Shown here one piece after another: positions 5,918 through 9,161 of a stretch of DNA of 9,161 bases (position 1 is the first letter of the stretch; the number at the start of each line of letters is the position of its first letter). This DNA comes from Gammaproteobacteria bacterium (lineage in GTDB: Bacteria > Pseudomonadota > Gammaproteobacteria > Eutrophobiales > Eutrophobiaceae). Made by a program: the position numbers and the translations under genes. The notes under the pieces are model-generated. The model was given only the letters and a program-made list of their open reading frames with translations. It was not told the DNA's origin and made no database searches. The stretch covers positions 6,591 to 15,751 of the forward strand of contig VYCZ01000357.1 of the NCBI GenBank assembly GCA_009843675.1, in the 5' to 3' direction.

Positions 5918-5924
5918 CCTCTTT
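5918..5924 (-). promoter_or_regulatory. Shine-Dalgarno deciding the nthA start
   Basis: AAAGAGG on the minus strand lies 6 nt before the ATG at 5911 and favours this start over the in-frame ATG at 5956. Confidence 0.55.
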
Positions 5925-5990
5925 CGGTTGTTTTTATGCGGAAGCCAGCATGACATAAAGCCCCGGCTTAATTCAAGCAGTTATCCTGCA

Positions 5991-6021
5991 ATGACCGTGA
6001 TTTTCAGAACTGGGTTATACT
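5991..6021 (+). promoter_or_regulatory. Possible promoter of the MFS gene
   Basis: TATACT at 6016-6021 matches five of six bases of the -10 consensus. ATGACC at 5991-5996 matches four of six of the -35, with a long 19-nt spacer. Transcription would start near 6028 and run directly into the hairpin at 6040-6068. Confidence 0.3.
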
Positions 6022-6039
6022 GGGAACCGATTTAACGTG

Positions 6040-6068
6040 AGGAAACCCCGATTGAGTCGGGGTTTCCT
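6040..6068 (+). terminator. Terminator-like hairpin in the MFS leader
   Basis: Perfect 12-bp arms (AGGAAACCCCGA and its complement) enclose the 5-nt loop TTGAG. The stem has the A-tract/GC core/T-tract layout of a bidirectional intrinsic terminator, but no long T-run follows. It lies 35 bp before the MFS start and points at no gene end, because both neighbouring genes read away from it. It could be an attenuator, a shield against read-through into the antisense strand of nthA, or a leftover from a rearrangement. Confidence 0.55.
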
Positions 6069-6103
6069 GTTTCCGGAACTTAACGTCACGCAGGCCAGAA
6101 TCC

Positions 6104-7309
6104 ATGCGCCAGTCACAATTCGTTCTGCTATTGCTGGTCGGGGGCACCATCGTTGCCGTCAGCATGGGCATCCGCCAATCGTTCGGCGTATTCCTGCAGC
6201 CGGTGGTCACCGATCTCGAGATTACCCGGACCGCGTTCGGGCTGACCATTGCCATTCAGAACTTGATCTGGGGTCTGGCTCAGCCGTTTGCCGGGATGCT
6301 GACGGATAAATACGGAAGCTTGCGGGTGTTGATCCTGTCCAGCCTGCTCTATATTGCCGGGCTGGTGCTGACCGCACATACCTCGTCCGCTACCGGTCTG
6401 CACCTGAGCCTGGGCATGATGGTCGGTCTTGCCATGAGCGGCACGACGTTCACGGTGGTATTAAGCGCCATAGGCAGGCTGGTGCCGCCGGAGAAGCGTA
6501 GCGTTGCCTTCGGTATCGTCTCCGCCGGGGGGTCCATCGGGATGTTTACCTTCGTTCCACTGGGCCAGTTGTTCATTGGGCTGTACGGTTGGAGTACCGC
6601 TTTTTTGATCCTGGCGGGATGTGTGATGATCGTGCCGCTGTTGTCACTGGTATTCCAGCGGCAGTCCAGGGAAGACGCGCCCGCGCCGGACCGGCCCGAT
6701 GAAACCCTGTCCCAGGTCCTGCGCAGCGCCGGCGCTCATTCCGGATACTTGCTGTTGAATTGCGGTTTCCTGGTATGCGGGTTTCATGTGGCCTTTATCG
6801 CGACACACCTCCCGGCGTTCCTGAATGACTCTGCCATTTCCCCCATGCGCTCGGCTTTCGCGCTCGGCCTGATCGGGGTGTTCAATATTCTGGGCACGTA
6901 CCTGGCCGGGTTTTACGGGGGACGATACCGGAAAAAATACCTGCTGAGCGGGTTGTACCTGGGCCGCGCGCTGGTAATTGCCGTGTTTATTGCATTGCCC
7001 CTGAGTGACGTGACCGTGATGCTGTTTGCCGCGGCCATGGGGCTGTTATGGTTGGGCACCATCCCTTTGACCAGCGGCCTGGTGGCCGAGATCTTTGGTG
7101 TGCGTTACGGCGGCACCCTGTTCGGCATCGTATTCTTCAGCCACCAGGTGGGCAGCTTCCTGGGCGCATGGTTGGGCGGTTATTTATTCGAGACAACCGG
7201 TTCCTACACGCTTATGTGGCAGTTGGCCGTGTTGCTGGGCATTATTGCCGCCCTGCTGCACTGGCCTATTCGGGACGATCCGGTGGCCGCGCAGGCGGCG
7301 CCGGCATAA
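6104..7309 (+). CDS. MFS transporter, monocarboxylate/oxalate-formate antiporter-like
   Basis: This 401-residue inner-membrane protein belongs to the major facilitator superfamily. Motif A is GMLTDKYGSLRVL (64-76) between helices 2 and 3, with a weaker counterpart AGFYGGRYRKK (268-278) in the second half. Twelve hydrophobic segments are apparent, with a hydrophilic central loop at about 184-212. The N-terminal SMGIRQSFGVFLQPVVTDL is typical of MFS members near the OxlT/monocarboxylate group, which move small organic acids. The substrate cannot be read from the sequence. Its divergent position next to nitrile hydratase suggests nitrile, amide or acid transport, but this is inference from context only. 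The start at 6104 has only a weak AGG upstream. The stop lies 3 bp from the convergent dsbA stop, with no terminator between. Confidence 0.88.
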   Translation: MRQSQFVLLLLVGGTIVAVSMGIRQSFGVFLQPVVTDLEITRTAFGLTIAIQNLIWGLAQPFAGMLTDKYGSLRVLILSSLLYIAGLVLTAHTSSATGLHLSLGMMVGLAMSGTTFTVVLSAIGRLVPPEKRSVAFGIVSAGGSIGMFTFVPLGQLFIGLYGWSTAFLILAGCVMIVPLLSLVFQRQSREDAPAPDRPDETLSQVLRSAGAHSGYLLLNCGFLVCGFHVAFIATHLPAFLNDSAISPMRSAFALGLIGVFNILGTYLAGFYGGRYRKKYLLSGLYLGRALVIAVFIALPLSDVTVMLFAAAMGLLWLGTIPLTSGLVAEIFGVRYGGTLFGIVFFSHQVGSFLGAWLGGYLFETTGSYTLMWQLAVLLGIIAALLHWPIRDDPVAAQAAPA

Positions 7310-7312
7310 GCT

Positions 7313-7939
7313 TCAGTGGCGTCTTTCTTCCCGAATCAGTTCGTCTATGGTCTCTATCATCCGTTCGTGAGAACCGGCTGAGGAAGCGGATACCAAGTAT
7401 TTGCCGTTCACGATAACGGCAGGGACGCCGGTTATCCTGGCGTCACGGGCCATCAGGAACGCCTGTTTCATCTTCACTTCGGTCTCATTGGAGTCGTAAT
7501 GCCGGGCAAACTCTTTTTTGTCGATACCAACCTCCGCAGCGAAATCGATCAGCGTGTCGCGGGTAAATATATTGCGCCGCTGCGCGTGCAGCGCCCTGAA
7601 CAGGGGTGTATGAAACTGTTCCAGGGCGCCCATCTTCTCCGCCGCGAAGTAACCGCGGGCATGGACCGCCCAGCGGCTGTTCAATACCCCCGGCACGGGG
7701 CGGAATACCACGTCCTCGGCAAGAGTCTTGAGCCATGACTTGACATGCGGCTCAAAGGAGTAGCAATGGGAGCACCCGTACCAGAATATTTCAACGACTT
7801 CTATCTTGTCACCTGACTGTGTAGGCAGGGCCGGCTTGATTTGCGTCCAGGCAGGCCCGCCGTGGGAGTGTTCCTGGGCCGATACCGGGGAAAGTCCTGT
7901 CAGTAACAGGGAGACAAGGAGCAATTTGATTACGCGCAT
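7313..7939 (-). CDS. dsbA: Thiol:disulfide interchange protein DsbA
   Basis: DsbA is the periplasmic oxidase that introduces disulfide bonds into exported proteins. The 208-residue product has a signal peptide (1-21, cleavage probably after PVSA). Its thioredoxin-fold active site FWYGCSHC has C56 and C59, and the cis-proline loop is TGVP (P173). The helical insert at about 95-150 has the usual DsbA pattern (LFRALHAQRRNIF). The dipeptide between the cysteines is Ser-His, rather than the Pro-His of E. coli, a common variant outside the enterics. The ATG at 7939 overlaps the ccsB stop by one base (TAATG), so the two are translationally coupled. A short His-containing stretch follows the signal peptide (EHSHGG). 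Type II secretion substrates and cytochrome c maturation both involve periplasmic thiol chemistry. Confidence 0.95.
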   Translation of the reverse strand: MRVIKLLLVSLLLTGLSPVSAQEHSHGGPAWTQIKPALPTQSGDKIEVVEIFWYGCSHCYSFEPHVKSWLKTLAEDVVFRPVPGVLNSRWAVHARGYFAAEKMGALEQFHTPLFRALHAQRRNIFTRDTLIDFAAEVGIDKKEFARHYDSNETEVKMKQAFLMARDARITGVPAVIVNGKYLVSASSAGSHERMIETIDELIREERRH

Positions 7940-9117
7940 TATAATTCACCGTAGGAATGTAAGCCGGAAAGAAACATGTTGACGCCCAGGAATGCGAACA
8001 GGGTCACGAACAGGCCCACAATCGCCCAGGCCGCCATGGCCGGACCTTGCCAGTTCCTGCTGATACGCATGTGCAACCAGGCGGCATAGTTCAACCAGAC
8101 TATCAGCGCCCAGGTCTCCTTGGGATCCCATGACCAGTATCCGCCCCAGGCCTCGGCTGCCCATAGCGAACCCAGGATGGTAGCTACGGTAAAGAAAGCA
8201 AAGCCCAGGGCGACGGCCTTGTACATCATGTCGTCTATGTCGTCCCGGGCCGGCAGGCGGGCGAATACCGGGCGCGGGTTTGCGTCGTCACCCCTGGCCA
8301 GGTAAGCCACGCCCAGCATGGCGGCAATGCTGAAACAGCCGTAGCCGATGAAGTTGGCCGGCACGTGGATCTTCATCCAGTAACTCTGCAGCGCCGGCAC
8401 CAGCGGCTGGATTTCGTGGGCGCCCCGGTCGAAGGTGTACCATAACAGGAAACCGACAGCGGCGCTGATCACCAGCAGGACGAACCCGCCCAGGGCGCGG
8501 GTCCGGTAACGTTTTTCATAATGCAGGTAAATAATAGCGGTAGTGACGCAGAACAGGATGAATACTTCGTACAGGTTGCTTACCGGGATGTGCCCGACCT
8601 CGGGACTGATCAGGTAGGATTCGTACCAGCGCACCAGCATCCCGGCCAGGCCCATGCCCGCGCCGGACCAGGTCAGCCAGGTGCCTACGGCGGCGGGAAA
8701 TGCGGCGCCTGAAAACAGGGCCAGGAAATAACTCAGGGTTGCCAGCACGAACAGGAAACTCATCCACATTACGGCCGACTGGCTGGCCAGGAAATATTGA
8801 AGCAGAAAATGCTCTTCCGCGAGGGACAGGTTGGCGTCATAGAGGTGGATGGAGAACAACGCCAGTGTGGCGACGATGAGCAGCAGGCGCCGAAATCCGG
8901 ACCAGGCGACGCCGGCATACGCCAGCACCAGGGTGAGGCAGGTGAATATCACCCACTCATAACCGTTCAGGTATTCCCTGAAACGGGCATAGACAAAGCC
9001 GTAGCCACCCAGCAACAGCGCGCACCACAGGTAATCGACCGGTCTCAGGGAAAACCGGTTGCCCGCCGGGACGACAGCGTCTGCCGTGGCCTCACCTGTC
9101 ATGACGTTTGTGCGCAT
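7939..9117 (-). CDS. ccsB: System II cytochrome c biogenesis protein (ResC/CcsA type, often named CcsB)
   Basis: This polytopic membrane protein of 392 residues works with ResB to move haem across the inner membrane and attach it to CXXCH motifs of apocytochromes c. The WWD signature WGGYWSWDPKETW is at 324-336. Likely haem-handling histidines include H251 (KIHVPANFIGYG) and H387 (LSGLHSYG) beside the external WWD loop, with H349 in WLHMRI. HIPVSNLYE (176-184) is another family signature. Many hydrophobic segments are visible. Naming conflicts exist: ResC and CcsA refer to this WWD protein, while TIGRFAM calls it CcsB. The ATG at 9117 starts 3 bp after the stop of the preceding gene, with no clear Shine-Dalgarno; M6 is a possible alternative start. 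dsbA follows with a one-base overlap. Confidence 0.93.
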   Translation of the reverse strand: MRTNVMTGEATADAVVPAGNRFSLRPVDYLWCALLLGGYGFVYARFREYLNGYEWVIFTCLTLVLAYAGVAWSGFRRLLLIVATLALFSIHLYDANLSLAEEHFLLQYFLASQSAVMWMSFLFVLATLSYFLALFSGAAFPAAVGTWLTWSGAGMGLAGMLVRWYESYLISPEVGHIPVSNLYEVFILFCVTTAIIYLHYEKRYRTRALGGFVLLVISAAVGFLLWYTFDRGAHEIQPLVPALQSYWMKIHVPANFIGYGCFSIAAMLGVAYLARGDDANPRPVFARLPARDDIDDMMYKAVALGFAFFTVATILGSLWAAEAWGGYWSWDPKETWALIVWLNYAAWLHMRISRNWQGPAMAAWAIVGLFVTLFAFLGVNMFLSGLHSYGEL

Positions 9118-9120
9118 AGT

Positions 9121-9161
9121 TTATTTGTCGGTCTTCGGACGGGCTAGTTCATTTTCTATTG
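9121..9161 (-). CDS. resB: 3' end of an upstream gene, probably resB (System II Ccs1)
   Basis: Reading in from the right edge on the minus strand, one frame gives IENELARPKTDK and then TAA at 9121-9123, 3 bp before the ccsB start. A hydrophilic C-terminus immediately before a ResC-type gene fits ResB, which normally precedes it in System II operons. Only about 13 codons are visible, so the identity rests on gene order alone. Confidence 0.45.
   Translation of the reverse strand, partial: IENELARPKTDK

Larger units (their letters stand above)
5912..6103. promoter_or_regulatory. Shared control region between nitrile hydratase operon and MFS gene
   Basis: This 192-bp gap separates the divergent nthA and transporter genes, so promoters for both must lie here unless transcription enters from further away. 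I see a candidate plus-strand promoter and a hairpin (listed separately). I could not find a convincing minus-strand promoter for nthA. The heptamer TTAACGT occurs twice, at 6032-6038 and 6080-6086, on either side of the hairpin. No regulator gene is present in the window. Confidence 0.5.

Noticed and set aside
5912..5956. Extension of nthA to ATG 5956
   Set aside because: The ATG at 5911 has an AAAGAGG ribosome site 6 nt upstream, and the family begins near this point.
7300..7320. Terminator between the convergent MFS and dsbA genes
   Set aside because: Only 3 bp separate the stop codons, and I see no stem followed by a T-run here.
1..9161. CRISPR array, tRNA/rRNA gene, complete insertion sequence or phage genes
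   Set aside because: No regularly spaced repeats, RNA gene signatures, transposase, integrase or phage structural frames were found on either strand.

Overview
The window looks like a chromosomal piece of a GC-rich proteobacterium. A gammaproteobacterium is most likely, though a betaproteobacterium is possible. The reasons are a type II secretion pseudopilin cluster, a System II cytochrome c maturation operon followed by dsbA, and a membrane-anchored cytochrome c5-like protein. Nearly all of it is coding, mostly on the minus strand. Only one gene, an MFS transporter, lies on the plus strand.

Minus-strand genes, in order of transcription from the right edge: (1) The last codons of an upstream gene, probably resB, then ccsB (ResC/CcsA-type haem handling protein, WWD motif) and dsbA. 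These are tightly packed and form a System II cytochrome c biogenesis and thiol-oxidation operon (7313-9161). (2) A nitrile hydratase operon (3373-5911): alpha subunit with a cobalt-type CTLCSC metal claw, beta subunit, a P14K-like accessory protein homologous to the beta N-terminus, and a His-containing 295-residue protein that I cannot assign. A strong hairpin ends the operon and contains the last stop codon. (3) A membrane-anchored monohaem cytochrome c (2804-3310) and a CPBP-type intramembrane protease (1881-2762). (4) gspG, gspH, gspI and the start of gspJ, which runs off the left edge.

The MFS transporter (6104-7309) is divergent from the nitrile hydratase operon and shares a 192-bp control region with it. 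That region holds a terminator-like hairpin. Its 3' end lies 3 bp from the convergent dsbA. One reading is a nitrile/amide utilisation module (uptake plus hydration) inserted between housekeeping blocks, but the transporter's substrate cannot be read from the sequence.

The most unusual features are three strong inverted repeats placed at gene ends or inside coding sequence. A 24-bp perfect palindrome sits at the start of gspJ. A 28-bp perfect palindrome encodes the Val-Ala-Thr linker of the cytochrome c. A hairpin with 20-bp arms overlaps the stop codon of the last nitrile hydratase operon gene. The best candidate for something undescribed is the fourth gene of the nitrile hydratase operon. 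I see no tRNA, rRNA, CRISPR array, transposase gene or origin. No gene-free stretch exceeds 300 bp; the longest are 5912-6103 and 1714-1880.
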